From assembly GCF_001005725.1 (NCBI RefSeq), contig NZ_LBIC01000001.1, forward strand, positions 456,001 to 520,000: a stretch of DNA of 64,000 nucleotides, given 5' to 3'. Below are positions 40,603 to 49,589 of this stretch, piece by piece. The notes beneath the pieces are model-generated. The model searched no databases. It worked only from the letters and a program-made list of their open reading frames with translations, and was not told the origin of the DNA. The position numbers and the translations under genes are program-made. Positions within the stretch are counted from its first letter, which is position 1. Every line of letters begins with the position of its first letter. This DNA comes from Sphingobium chungbukense. Lineage in GTDB: Bacteria; Pseudomonadota; Alphaproteobacteria; Sphingomonadales; Sphingomonadaceae.

Positions 40603-41935
40603 TGGTCATCCCGTCGATGCGCAGGGTCGGCACGTTCATGCCGTAGCGGAAGAGAAGATCATTGGCCGGCACCAATGCGCGGAACATATCCTTCAGATTG
40701 CCGGCGATGGTGATTTCCGACACCGCCTGCGCCACCGCGCCATTTTCGATGAGGAAGCCCGCGGCGCCCCGGCTGTAATCGCCGGTGACGCCATTGACGC
40801 CCATGCCGATCAGTTCGGTGACATAGAGACCGCGCTTCACGTCCGCCATCAGTTCGCCGGGGGAAAGCGTGCCCGGTTCCATATGGACGTTGGTGACGCC
40901 CGCGCCCGGCGCGCCGCTGCCGCCCCGGCTCGCGTGGCCCGTGGGTTCGAGGCCGAGCTGCCGCGCCGAGGCGCTGTCCATCAGCCAGCCGGTGAGCACG
41001 CCCGCGTCGATCAGCGCCCGGCGTTCGACCGGCAGCCCTTCCCCGTCAAAGGGTCGCGAGCGCAGTCCGCGCGGGCGCAGCGGATCGTCGATGATGGTGA
41101 TGGGGGCGTCGAACAGCTTTTCACCCAGCGACTCCAGCAGGAAGCTCGACCGGCGCGCGATCGCCGGGCCGACCATGCCGCCGATCAGATGTCCGACCAG
41201 GCTGGCGCCGATGCGCGGGTCGAAGATCACCGGCATGACGCCGCTTTCCACCTTCACCGGATGGAGCCGCGCCACCGCCCGGTGTCCGGCACGGGTGCCG
41301 ACCGTTTCGGCGTCATCCAGATCCGCGATGTGGCGGACGCTATGACTGGCATGGTCGCGCTGCATGTCGGCGCCAGTTCCGGCCAGCACGCTGACCCAGG
41401 TCGAATGGCTCGTCCCGGCGTAGGCCCCGGCAAAGCCATGGCTGGTGGCAAGCGCCATCTGGCTGCGGCCCGTCGCCGCACCGCCGCCTTCGCTATTGGT
41501 CACACCCGGCACCGCGCGCGCGGCCTCCTCCGCGATCATGGCGCGCTCCCGCAGGTCCGCCGGCTCCGGTTCGAAGGGATCGGTCAGGTCGAGCGCGGGC
41601 AGCTTCCTGCGCAACAGCCGGTCCTCCGGTGCCAGACCCGCATAGGGGTCCTCCGGCGCCTCCCGCGCCATGGCGATGCAGCGGTCCACCAGCGTCGCCA
41701 GCGTCGCGGGATTCATGTCCGAGGCGGAGATGCTGGCCGAACGCTGGCCGACGAAGACGCGCAGGCCGATCTCCTCCCCCTCGGATCGCTCCACATCCTC
41801 CAGCGCGCCGAGGCGCACCGACACATTGGTCGAGGCGTTGCAGGCATAGATGGCATCCGCCGCATCCGCCCCCGCCCGGCGCGCCGCCGCGACCAGATCC
41901 ACCGCGCGAGACTGGGCTTCTTCGAGGCTGAGCAT
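40589..41935 (-). CDS. pmbA: TldE/PmbA metalloprotease-system protein
   Basis: This is 448 residues from ATG at 41935 (MLSLEEAQSRAVDLV). Matching PmbA segments are DVERSEGEEIGLRVFVGQRS, PVIFDPRIGASLVGHLIGGM and GVNGVTGDYSRGAAGFLIEN. With TldD it forms a protease that matures peptides such as microcins and degrades CcdA; PmbA itself lacks the zinc motif. A longer frame reaching 42439 runs into shadow sequence of nudC. Confidence 0.94.
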   Translation of the reverse strand: MLSLEEAQSRAVDLVAAARRAGADAADAIYACNASTNVSVRLGALEDVERSEGEEIGLRVFVGQRSASISASDMNPATLATLVDRCIAMAREAPEDPYAGLAPEDRLLRRKLPALDLTDPFEPEPADLRERAMIAEEAARAVPGVTNSEGGGAATGRSQMALATSHGFAGAYAGTSHSTWVSVLAGTGADMQRDHASHSVRHIADLDDAETVGTRAGHRAVARLHPVKVESGVMPVIFDPRIGASLVGHLIGGMVGPAIARRSSFLLESLGEKLFDAPITIIDDPLRPRGLRSRPFDGEGLPVERRALIDAGVLTGWLMDSASARQLGLEPTGHASRGGSGAPGAGVTNVHMEPGTLSPGELMADVKRGLYVTELIGMGVNGVTGDYSRGAAGFLIENGAVAQAVSEITIAGNLKDMFRALVPANDLLFRYGMNVPTLRIDGMTIAGG

Positions 41936-41976
41936 GGATCTATCGGATTCCTCTAGGGGGGCAGGAGCATGCGGCC

Positions 41977-42897
41977 TTACGCGCTTGGGGTGCGGCCCGC
42001 AACCTGCCCATCCAGCCAATGACGCAGCAGATGCCAGGCGACGGCCAATGGCGGCGGGGCGAGGAAAGGCGCGCCTTCCTCCTCGTCCATCGCCGCGCGC
42101 ACCCCTTCGGCATCGCACCAGAAGGCATGTTCGATCTCGGTCTCGTCGATCTTGAGCGCATCGTCGTCGGCCAGCGCCGTGCACGCGATCATCAGCGACG
42201 AAGGGAAAGGCCAGGGTTGGCTCATGACGTAGCGGACCGAATGGACGGCGACGCCCGCCTCTTCCTTGATCTCCCGCGCCACGGCCTCCTCCAGCGTCTC
42301 GCCCGGCTCGACGAAGCCGGCGAGCGCGGAATAGCGCCCCTGCGGCCAGCCATGCTGGCGGCCCAGCAGCACCCGTCCGCGATGCTCGGCCAGCATGATG
42401 ACCACCGGATCGACGCGGGGGAAATGTTCCGCCTCGCACGAGCCGCAGCGGCGCGACCAGCCCGCCTTGGCCGGGGCGCTGCGTTGCCCGCAGACGGAGC
42501 AGAAGCGATGCCGCGCATGCCAGGACAGCAGGCTGCGCGCCGTGCCGTAGAGAGCGGCCTCATGCCCCGGCACCTCGCTCACCAGCGAACGGCTGCGTGC
42601 CGAGGGCATCACATTGTCCGGGGTATCCGCCAGCAGTTCCGCGAAGATGGGCCGTTGCCCCTCATCCACGCCCAGCAGCACATGATGCTCGATCCAGGCA
42701 TCGGCAGGCAGGGGTTCCATCGCCAGATGACCGCCCTCCACGACCGGCTCCAGCCCCTCCAGCACGACTCGCCGGGCGAGCGGCGAGGCAAAGGCCTGCG
42801 CCAGCAGATCGGAATTGGTGCGGATATGGTCGACCCGGTCCAGCCGCCCCCCGGCATAACCCAAAAGCTGTGTTTCGGGGGCGTTAGAGCCGTGCAT
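41977..42897 (-). CDS. nudC: NAD(+) diphosphatase / NADH pyrophosphatase
   Basis: This 306-residue protein has the zinc ribbon CSVCGQR...CGSC, the SQPWPFPSS signature of NudC and the Nudix box GFVEPGETLEEAVAREIKEE. It cleaves NAD(H) to NMN and AMP, and in bacteria also removes NAD caps from RNA. It overlaps the mutY stop by 14 bases. Confidence 0.96.
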   Translation of the reverse strand: MHGSNAPETQLLGYAGGRLDRVDHIRTNSDLLAQAFASPLARRVVLEGLEPVVEGGHLAMEPLPADAWIEHHVLLGVDEGQRPIFAELLADTPDNVMPSARSRSLVSEVPGHEAALYGTARSLLSWHARHRFCSVCGQRSAPAKAGWSRRCGSCEAEHFPRVDPVVIMLAEHRGRVLLGRQHGWPQGRYSALAGFVEPGETLEEAVAREIKEEAGVAVHSVRYVMSQPWPFPSSLMIACTALADDDALKIDETEIEHAFWCDAEGVRAAMDEEEGAPFLAPPPLAVAWHLLRHWLDGQVAGRTPSA

Positions 42898-43954
42898 CTT
42901 TCTTTCCCTCCTTCATCGCGGCTTCGGCCGCGCGGGCGAACAGGGTCGGCAGGCCGGCCCTTCCGATCTCGGCCACCGGCCACCATTCGCCATCGCCGGG
43001 CGGCGTCACGTCCTGCCCGACATGGGCATGATGCACCGTCAATGCGAGGGAGAAATGCGTAAAAACATGGGCCACCGGTTCCGCGACGCGTCGCCAGCGC
43101 GCGACCAGGGGCGGTGTCCCGTCGGGCGCGTCGTTCCATTCGGAGGAAGGCAGCGCCCGCATGCCGCCCAGCATCCCCTTGTCCGGCCGCCGCACCAGCC
43201 AGACATGGCCGTCGGGCCGTTCGATCCACCAGCCATGGCCCAGTCGGTGGGGCTTGGCCTTTTTCGCGGCCTTGATCGGGAAAGCGGCAGGGTCGGCGGT
43301 CAGGACGGCCGCGCAATCGTCCCGCAAGGGGCAGATGCCACAGGCCGGATTGCGCGCCGTGCAGATGGTCGCGCCCAGATCCATCATCGCCTGCGCGAAG
43401 TCCCCGGCGCGCAGATCGGGCGTGATGACGTCGGTCGCCGACCGGATTTCCGGGCGCGCCGCGGGCAAGGGCGTGGCAATGGCAAAGAGCCGCGCCACCA
43501 CCCGCTCGACATTGGCGTCGACCACCACGGCGCGGCGTCCGAAGGCGATCGCCGCCACCGCCGCTGCGGTATAGGCGCCCACCCCCGGCAAGGCGCGCAG
43601 TCCTTCCTCCGTATCGGGGAAGGTCCCGCCATGCGCATCCGCCACGGCCCGCGCGCAGGCCAGCAGATTGCGGGCGCGGGCATAATAGCCAAGGCCGGCC
43701 CAGGCGGCCATGACCTCCGCATCCTCCTCCGCGGCCAGAGCCGCCACATCGGGCCAGCGCTTCGTGAACTTCGCGAAATAGGGGCCTACCGCCGCCACGG
43801 TCGTTTGCTGGAGCATGACCTCCGACAGCCATATGCGATAGGGGTCGGCGGCATTGGCGCCCGGCGGCGCGCGCCAGGGCAGCTTTCGCGCATGGACGTC
43901 GTAATAAGCGAGCAGGTCTGCCGCTATTTTCTTGATGTTATCCTCGACGCGCAT
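42884..43954 (-). CDS. mutY: A/G-specific adenine glycosylase
   Basis: This is 356 residues from ATG at 43954 (MRVEDNIKKIAADLLAYYDV). Features are catalytic Glu in WLSEVMLQQTTV, helix-hairpin-helix LPGVGAYTAAAVAAIAFG, catalytic Asp in VVVDANVERVVARLFAI, a C-x6-C-x2-C-x5-C [4Fe-4S] motif (CTARNPACGICPLRDDC) and a C-terminal NUDIX-like 8-oxoG reader. It removes adenine paired with 8-oxoguanine. It is divergent to the DUF721 gene across 14 bp. Confidence 0.96.
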   Translation of the reverse strand: MRVEDNIKKIAADLLAYYDVHARKLPWRAPPGANAADPYRIWLSEVMLQQTTVAAVGPYFAKFTKRWPDVAALAAEEDAEVMAAWAGLGYYARARNLLACARAVADAHGGTFPDTEEGLRALPGVGAYTAAAVAAIAFGRRAVVVDANVERVVARLFAIATPLPAARPEIRSATDVITPDLRAGDFAQAMMDLGATICTARNPACGICPLRDDCAAVLTADPAAFPIKAAKKAKPHRLGHGWWIERPDGHVWLVRRPDKGMLGGMRALPSSEWNDAPDGTPPLVARWRRVAEPVAHVFTHFSLALTVHHAHVGQDVTPPGDGEWWPVAEIGRAGLPTLFARAAEAAMKEGKKDARL

Positions 43955-43968
43955 GGTGGCCCTATGCC

Positions 43969-44523
43969 ATGATGACGGCGATGACGGAACGCCCCGCAAC
44001 ACCCAAAATGAAAAGCCGCAAGGCGCCAGCGGAGGACCGCCCGCGCATCGGCGCGCCGCGCCAGATCGCGGACCTGATGCCGGCCATCGGCGCCGCGGCC
44101 TTCCGCAAATTCGGCTTCGTGCAATCGAGCATCGTCACGCGCTGGGCGGAAATCGTCGGCGCCCATTATGCGGCGATCAGTGAACCCGAATCGATCCGCT
44201 TCCCGGCCGGCAAGAAAGCGGGCGGCACGCTGCAACTCACCGTGATGAGCGGCCATGCGCCGATGATCCAGCATGTGTTGCCCGACATCGTCGACCGGGT
44301 GAACCGCTTCTTCGGCTATGCCGCCGTCGCCAAGGTGGCGATGAAGCAGGGCATGGTGAGCCAGGCCGAACCCGAGCGCCGCCCGCCGCCGCGCAACCTG
44401 AAACCGATTCCGCTGGAGCTGGGCGATTCGCTGCGCGATATCGGCGATCCGGAATTGCGCGCGGTACTGGAATCGCTTGCGCAGGGGCTTGCCAATTCAT
44501 CCGGTTTGCCCAAGATCAGCTGA
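43969..44523 (+). CDS. DUF721 (DciA-like) protein
   Basis: This 184-residue protein has the DUF721/DciA core (RWAEIVGAHYAAISEPESIR, GGTLQLTVMSGHAPMIQHVL, RVNRFFGYAAVAKV). DciA-type proteins load the replicative helicase in many bacteria; whether this one does is not shown. The lone start at 43969 is close to mutY. It heads a plus-strand run with two DsbA-like genes and smc. Confidence 0.88.
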   Translation: MMTAMTERPATPKMKSRKAPAEDRPRIGAPRQIADLMPAIGAAAFRKFGFVQSSIVTRWAEIVGAHYAAISEPESIRFPAGKKAGGTLQLTVMSGHAPMIQHVLPDIVDRVNRFFGYAAVAKVAMKQGMVSQAEPERRPPPRNLKPIPLELGDSLRDIGDPELRAVLESLAQGLANSSGLPKIS

Positions 44524-44568
44524 AATTTCCCGCCGCCGCGCAGGGGCGGCGCTTCATTGGACCATCGC

Positions 44569-45243
44569 ATGACCGCAATCCGTCTGCTTCTGCTTGCCCT
44601 GCTCGCCCTTCCGGCGAGCGCCCCAGCCGCTGCCCCGGCGCCCGATTGGGTGGCCCAGGTGACATTGTCGCCGACCGGCGGCCATGTGCTGGGCAATCCC
44701 GCCGCGCCGAACAAGCTGGTCGAATATATCAGCTATACCTGCCCCCATTGCGCGCATTTCGTGGGCGAGGCGAGCGCGCCGCTCAAGGCCAATTATGTGC
44801 GGACCGGCAAAGTCAGCGTCGAGGTGCGCAACGCCGTACGCGACAAATATGACCTGACCGTCGCCCTGCTCGCCCGCTGCGGTGGCCCCAAACGCTTCTT
44901 CGGCAACCACGAGGCGCTGTTCGCCAATCAGGAAGGCTGGATGGAGAAGGTCGTCGCCTATGACAAGGACGGGGCCAAGCCGACCGAGCAGAAGGCGGCG
45001 CTGCGCGATATCGGGCAGAAGACGGGTCTCTACGCCTTCATGGCCAAGCGCGGATACAAGCCGGCCCAGCTCGACGCCTGCGTCAACGATCCCAACGCGA
45101 TGAAGCAGGTGCTGGCCATGACCGACGAGGCGTGGAACAAGGTGCAGATTTCCGGCACGCCCGGCTTCACCCTGAACGGGACGTTGATCCGCGGTTCGGA
45201 CTGGACCCATGTTCAGGCCGCATTGCCCGACGTCTCCCAGTAA
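44569..45243 (+). CDS. DsbA-family thiol oxidoreductase, exported (CPHC)
   Basis: This is 224 residues from ATG at 44569: signal peptide (IRLLLLALLALPASAPA) then a thioredoxin fold with active site YTCPHCAHF and a cis-Pro loop (SGTPGFTLNGT). It forms or carries disulfides in the periplasm. It is followed 44 bp later by a second gene of the same family, a typical tandem in sphingomonads. Confidence 0.92.
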   Translation: MTAIRLLLLALLALPASAPAAAPAPDWVAQVTLSPTGGHVLGNPAAPNKLVEYISYTCPHCAHFVGEASAPLKANYVRTGKVSVEVRNAVRDKYDLTVALLARCGGPKRFFGNHEALFANQEGWMEKVVAYDKDGAKPTEQKAALRDIGQKTGLYAFMAKRGYKPAQLDACVNDPNAMKQVLAMTDEAWNKVQISGTPGFTLNGTLIRGSDWTHVQAALPDVSQ

Positions 45244-45287
45244 TCTAAACCATCCCCATTCTCGCCCGACAACGGAGCCAAAGACAC

Positions 45288-46025
45288 GTGAAAGCCCTGT
45301 CCGGACTTGCCCTTATCGCCCTTTCCCTGACGCTCGCCTCCTGCGGCAAGAGCGACAGCGGCAACAGCCAGCCCACCGGCGAACCGATCGCCGCCGTCGC
45401 CGCACCCGCGGGCACGAGCTGGTCCACCACCTTCAACACGACCCCCGAGGGGCAGTTCGTGATGGGCAATCCCAATGCCAAGGTGAAGCTGGTCGAATAT
45501 GGCAGCTACACCTGCTCGCACTGCCGCGATTTCTCCGCCGAAGCGTCGGAGGAGATCAGGCAGATGGTCGACACCGGCAAGATGAGCTACGAATATCGCA
45601 ACTATGTGCGCGATCCGATCGACATCTCGACCGCGCTGCTGGCGCGTTGCGGCGGCAAGGATATCTATTATCCGCTGTCGGAACAATTCTTCACCAACCA
45701 GAACGCGATGTTCGAAAAGGCGCAGGCCCTGGGCGACGCCCGGTACCAGACGCTGATGAGCGCGCCTCCGGCGCAGCGCTTCGGCCAGTTGGCCGCGGCC
45801 GTCGGCCTGATCGACTTCGCCAAGCAGCGCGGCATTTCGGAGGATCAGGCGAAACAGTGCCTGGCCGACACCGCCGCTGCCGAGAAGCTGGCCAAGGGGG
45901 TGGAAGCCGCCAATCAGCAGTACAAGATCGAAGGCACGCCGACCTTCATCCTGAACGGCGTGATGGTCGAGAACACCGCCGCCTGGTCGGCGCTGAAACC
46001 CAAGCTCAAGCAGGCGGGACTCTAA
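45288..46025 (+). CDS. DsbA-family lipoprotein (CSHC)
   Basis: This 245-residue protein has a lipoprotein signal (LIALSLTLASCGKSDSG, lipobox ASC) and a DsbA-type thioredoxin fold with active site YTCSHCRDF and GTPTFILNG. Its active-site dipeptide differs from the upstream paralogue (SH versus PH), which should change redox potential. Being lipid-anchored, it would stay at the membrane while the first is soluble. Confidence 0.92.
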   Translation: MKALSGLALIALSLTLASCGKSDSGNSQPTGEPIAAVAAPAGTSWSTTFNTTPEGQFVMGNPNAKVKLVEYGSYTCSHCRDFSAEASEEIRQMVDTGKMSYEYRNYVRDPIDISTALLARCGGKDIYYPLSEQFFTNQNAMFEKAQALGDARYQTLMSAPPAQRFGQLAAAVGLIDFAKQRGISEDQAKQCLADTAAAEKLAKGVEAANQQYKIEGTPTFILNGVMVENTAAWSALKPKLKQAGL

Positions 46026-46145
46026 AGGTCAGGGATCGGGATTGGAGCAAAGGGGGCTGACATCATCGATCCGGCTTCCCGCGGAAGGCGGGGCGGCTTT
46101 GCGCTGCCCTGACCGGCCCCTTGCCGACGCACGGGGCTCTCTCCC

Positions 46146-49100
46146 ATGCAGATAAAGCGCCTCAAGCTTTCCGGCTTCAAGAGCTTCGTCGACCAGACGG
46201 AGCTGCGCATCGAACCCGGCCTGACCGGCATTGTCGGGCCGAACGGCTGCGGCAAGTCGAACCTGCTGGAGGCGATACGCTGGGTCATGGGCGAATCCAG
46301 CGCCAAGTCGATGCGTGGCGGCGGCATGGAGGATGTGATCTTCGCGGGCACATCCACGCGGCCCCAGAGGGATTTCGCCGAAGTCTCGCTGCTGACCATC
46401 CAGGAACAGGGCGAACTGTTCAACGCGGTCGAGGTCGGGACCGACGGCGAGCTGGAAGTCACCCGCCGGATCGAGCGCGGCGCGGGCAGCGCCTACAGGG
46501 CCAATGGCCGCGACGTGCGGGCCAAGGACGTATCGTTGATCTTCGCGGATGCCGCCACCGGGCCACATAGTCCAGCGCTGGTCAGCCAGGGTCGCATCGC
46601 CGCCGTCATCGCCGCCCGCCCGCAGGAACGCCGCGCCATGCTCGAAGAGGCAGCGGGCATTTCCGGCCTTCACGTCCGCCGCAAGGATGCCGAGCAGAAG
46701 CTGCGCGCCGCCGAGGCGAACCTGATGCGGCTGGACGAGATCCTGTCGGACATGGACGCGCGCGCCAGCAGCCTGCGCCGCCAGGCCAAGGCGGCGGAAC
46801 GCTATATCCGCCTGTCCGAGCAGATTCGCATCGCCGAGGCGCGGGTGATCTTCGCGCGCTGGCGCGAGGCCGCCGCCGCTGCCGAGGCCGCGCGCGCAGA
46901 GGCCAGGCAGGCCGAAAGCGCCGTGATCGCGGCGCAGGAAGCGCAGCAAGCCGCCGCCGTCCATGCCAACGCCGCCGTCGAGACGCTTGCGCAGAAACGC
47001 GCCGCCGCCCAGGCCGCCCGCGACGCCGCCAGCGAGGCGGGACACAGGCTTGCCGTGTTGCGTACCGAGCGCGACGGAGTGGTGCGCCGCCTGCATGATC
47101 TGGCGCAGCAGGCCGACCGGCTGGAGGAAGACCGGGAGCGCGAAGGCACGCTCGCCAATGACGCGGCGGAGGCGATTGCCCGCCTGACCGACGAAATCGC
47201 CGCGCTGAAAAACCGCATCGCCGAAACCGAAGCCATGCGTCCCGATTTCGCGGGCCGCATCGCCCGTGCCGAGGGTGCAGCCCGGGACGCCGAACTCGAC
47301 CTTGCCAAGGCCATGGCCAGGCAGGCGGGCGAGCAGGCCGAGTTGCGCGTGGCCGAAGCCGCGCTGGCCGCCGCGCAAAGCCGTCTAGACCGTGCCGCCC
47401 GAGAAACCCAACGCCTGGAAGCCGAAGCCGCCGCCTTGCCCGACGCCGCTCCGCTCGAAGCCAGGCGCACCGAAGCGCTGACCGCGCAACAACAGGCGAG
47501 CGTCGACCGCGACGCGGCCGAAGCCGCGATCCGCTCCGCCGAAAACATCCGTGCCGAAGCCGCCGAAGCCCGCGCCAACGCCGAAGCCGCGCTGGCCTCC
47601 GCCCGCGCCGGGCTGGCCGCGCTGGACAGCGAAGCCGCCGCCCTCAAGCGCGCGGTCGACAGCGGCACCGGCAACCGCAGCCGGGCGCTCGACCAGTTGA
47701 AGGCCGCGCCCGGCTATGAACGAGCGCTGGCCGCTGCCCTGGGCGATGATCTGGAAGCGCCGATCGCCGCGGAGGGCAAGCGCCGCTGGGCAGGCGCCTT
47801 GCCGCTGGATAACGACCCCGCGCTGCCCATCGGCTGCATCCCACTGTCCGCCCATGTCACCGCTCCGGCCGAACTGGATCGGCGTTTGGCGCAGGTCGCG
47901 GTGGCGGACAAGGATGACGGCCAGCCCCTCGCCGTGGGCCAGCGGCTCGTGACAAGGGACGGTCAACTCCGCCGCTGGGACGGTTATGTCGCGCTCGAAG
48001 GTGGCGCTGCCGCGGCCGAACGGCTGATCCGTCTCAACCGCCTGGAGGCCATCGCCGCCGCCCGGCCCGCGGCAGAGGCCGAAGTCGAAGGCGCCCGCAC
48101 CGCACAGGACGCCGCGTCCATATGCGAACGCGACGCCGCGCAGGCCCTCGCCACCGGGCGCACGCAGCTTGCCAATGCCGACCAGCGCCTGCGCACCGCC
48201 CTGCGCGCCGCCGATGAGGCCGCGACCGCGCTCGAACGACTGGCCGGCCGGCGCGAGGCGATCGAGGAACGGCTGAACGAAGCGCGTGCCGATCTGAGCG
48301 CCGCGCAGGGCGAGCATGACAAGGCGCAGGCCAGCCGTGCCGCCATGCCCGACGGCGAGGAAACCCGCACCCTCGTCGCCACCCTGCAACAGGCGAGCGA
48401 AAAGGCCCGGCTGGCCGTCAGTCAGCTACAGGCCGATCAGGCGCTGGCCGACCGCGCCCTGACCAACGACCGCGAACGCATGACCGCCGCCGACGCCGAA
48501 GCCAGGGGCTGGCGCGCCCGTGCAGGGGAGGCCGCCAAACGCATCGCCGCCATGGTCGAGCGGGGCGAGGCGATCGCCAGGGAACGCGCCGAAATCGCGG
48601 ACCAGCCGGACAGCCTGGCCACGACCATCTCCGTTCTCAGCGCACAGGGCGACAGCCTCACCCAGGCCGCCGATGCCGCCCGCCGCGAGGAAAATGAGGC
48701 GGAAGCCGCGCTGCGCACCGCCGAACAGCGCGCCGCCCAGGCCGGGGAAAGCCTGGCCGAGTGCCGGGAAGCCCGCGCCACCGCCGTCGCCCGCGCCGAA
48801 GCCGCTGATGAAAAGCGCATCGAGACGAACCGACTGTCGGGCGAACGCTTCGAATGCCCGCCACCGGTCCTGCCGGAGAAACTGGGCTTCGCCAGTGCCG
48901 ACATCCGCATCGCCCAGAACGAACAGGCCGAGCATGACCGCCTTTCCACCGAGCGCGAGCGGATCGGGCCGGTCAATCTGGTCGCCGCGCAGGAGCTGGA
49001 GGAACTGGAGACGACCCAGGCCAACAGCCGCGCCGAGAGCGAGGAACTGACGCAGGCGATCAACCGCCTGCGCGGATCGATCGGCAGCCTCAATCGCGAG

Positions 49101-49589
49101 GGGCGGCAACGGCTGCTCGCGGCGTTCGAGGCGGTGGACGGGCATTTCCGGCGGCTCTTCACCACCCTGTTCAACGGCGGGCAGGCGCATCTGGAACTGA
49201 TCGACAGCGATGATCCGCTGGAGGCGGGGCTGGAGATCATGGCGCAACCGCCGGGCAAGAAGCTGGCGGCGCTGACCCTGCTGTCGGGGGGCGAGCAGGC
49301 GCTGACCGCCGTGGCGCTGATCTTCGGGCTGTTCCTGACCAATCCCGCGCCGATCTGCGTGCTGGACGAAGTCGACGCGCCGCTGGACGACGCCAATGTG
49401 GAACGTTTCTGCGATCTGCTCGACGTGATGGTGGGACAGACGGAGACCCGTTACCTGATCGTCAGCCACAATGCGGTGACGATGGCGCGCATGCACCGCC
49501 TGTTCGGCGTGACGATGGTGGAGCGCGGGGTCAGCCGCCTCGTCTCGGTCAATCTGGGCGGTGCGGAGGCGTTGCTGGCGGCGGAATAG
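46146..49589 (+). CDS. smc: Chromosome segregation protein SMC
   Basis: This 1147-residue protein has an N-terminal ATPase half with Walker A GPNGCGKSN (residues ~34-42), two long coiled-coil arms rich in Ala/Glu/Arg, a hinge near residues 510-640 (LAAALGDDLEAPIAAEGKRR), and C-terminal signature LLSGGEQALTAVAL and Walker B ICVLDEVDAPLDDAN. It compacts and separates chromosomes with ScpAB. Its stop overlaps the convergent phospholipase gene by 41 bp. Confidence 0.96.
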   Translation: MQIKRLKLSGFKSFVDQTELRIEPGLTGIVGPNGCGKSNLLEAIRWVMGESSAKSMRGGGMEDVIFAGTSTRPQRDFAEVSLLTIQEQGELFNAVEVGTDGELEVTRRIERGAGSAYRANGRDVRAKDVSLIFADAATGPHSPALVSQGRIAAVIAARPQERRAMLEEAAGISGLHVRRKDAEQKLRAAEANLMRLDEILSDMDARASSLRRQAKAAERYIRLSEQIRIAEARVIFARWREAAAAAEAARAEARQAESAVIAAQEAQQAAAVHANAAVETLAQKRAAAQAARDAASEAGHRLAVLRTERDGVVRRLHDLAQQADRLEEDREREGTLANDAAEAIARLTDEIAALKNRIAETEAMRPDFAGRIARAEGAARDAELDLAKAMARQAGEQAELRVAEAALAAAQSRLDRAARETQRLEAEAAALPDAAPLEARRTEALTAQQQASVDRDAAEAAIRSAENIRAEAAEARANAEAALASARAGLAALDSEAAALKRAVDSGTGNRSRALDQLKAAPGYERALAAALGDDLEAPIAAEGKRRWAGALPLDNDPALPIGCIPLSAHVTAPAELDRRLAQVAVADKDDGQPLAVGQRLVTRDGQLRRWDGYVALEGGAAAAERLIRLNRLEAIAAARPAAEAEVEGARTAQDAASICERDAAQALATGRTQLANADQRLRTALRAADEAATALERLAGRREAIEERLNEARADLSAAQGEHDKAQASRAAMPDGEETRTLVATLQQASEKARLAVSQLQADQALADRALTNDRERMTAADAEARGWRARAGEAAKRIAAMVERGEAIARERAEIADQPDSLATTISVLSAQGDSLTQAADAARREENEAEAALRTAEQRAAQAGESLAECREARATAVARAEAADEKRIETNRLSGERFECPPPVLPEKLGFASADIRIAQNEQAEHDRLSTERERIGPVNLVAAQELEELETTQANSRAESEELTQAINRLRGSIGSLNREGRQRLLAAFEAVDGHFRRLFTTLFNGGQAHLELIDSDDPLEAGLEIMAQPPGKKLAALTLLSGGEQALTAVALIFGLFLTNPAPICVLDEVDAPLDDANVERFCDLLDVMVGQTETRYLIVSHNAVTMARMHRLFGVTMVERGVSRLVSVNLGGAEALLAAE

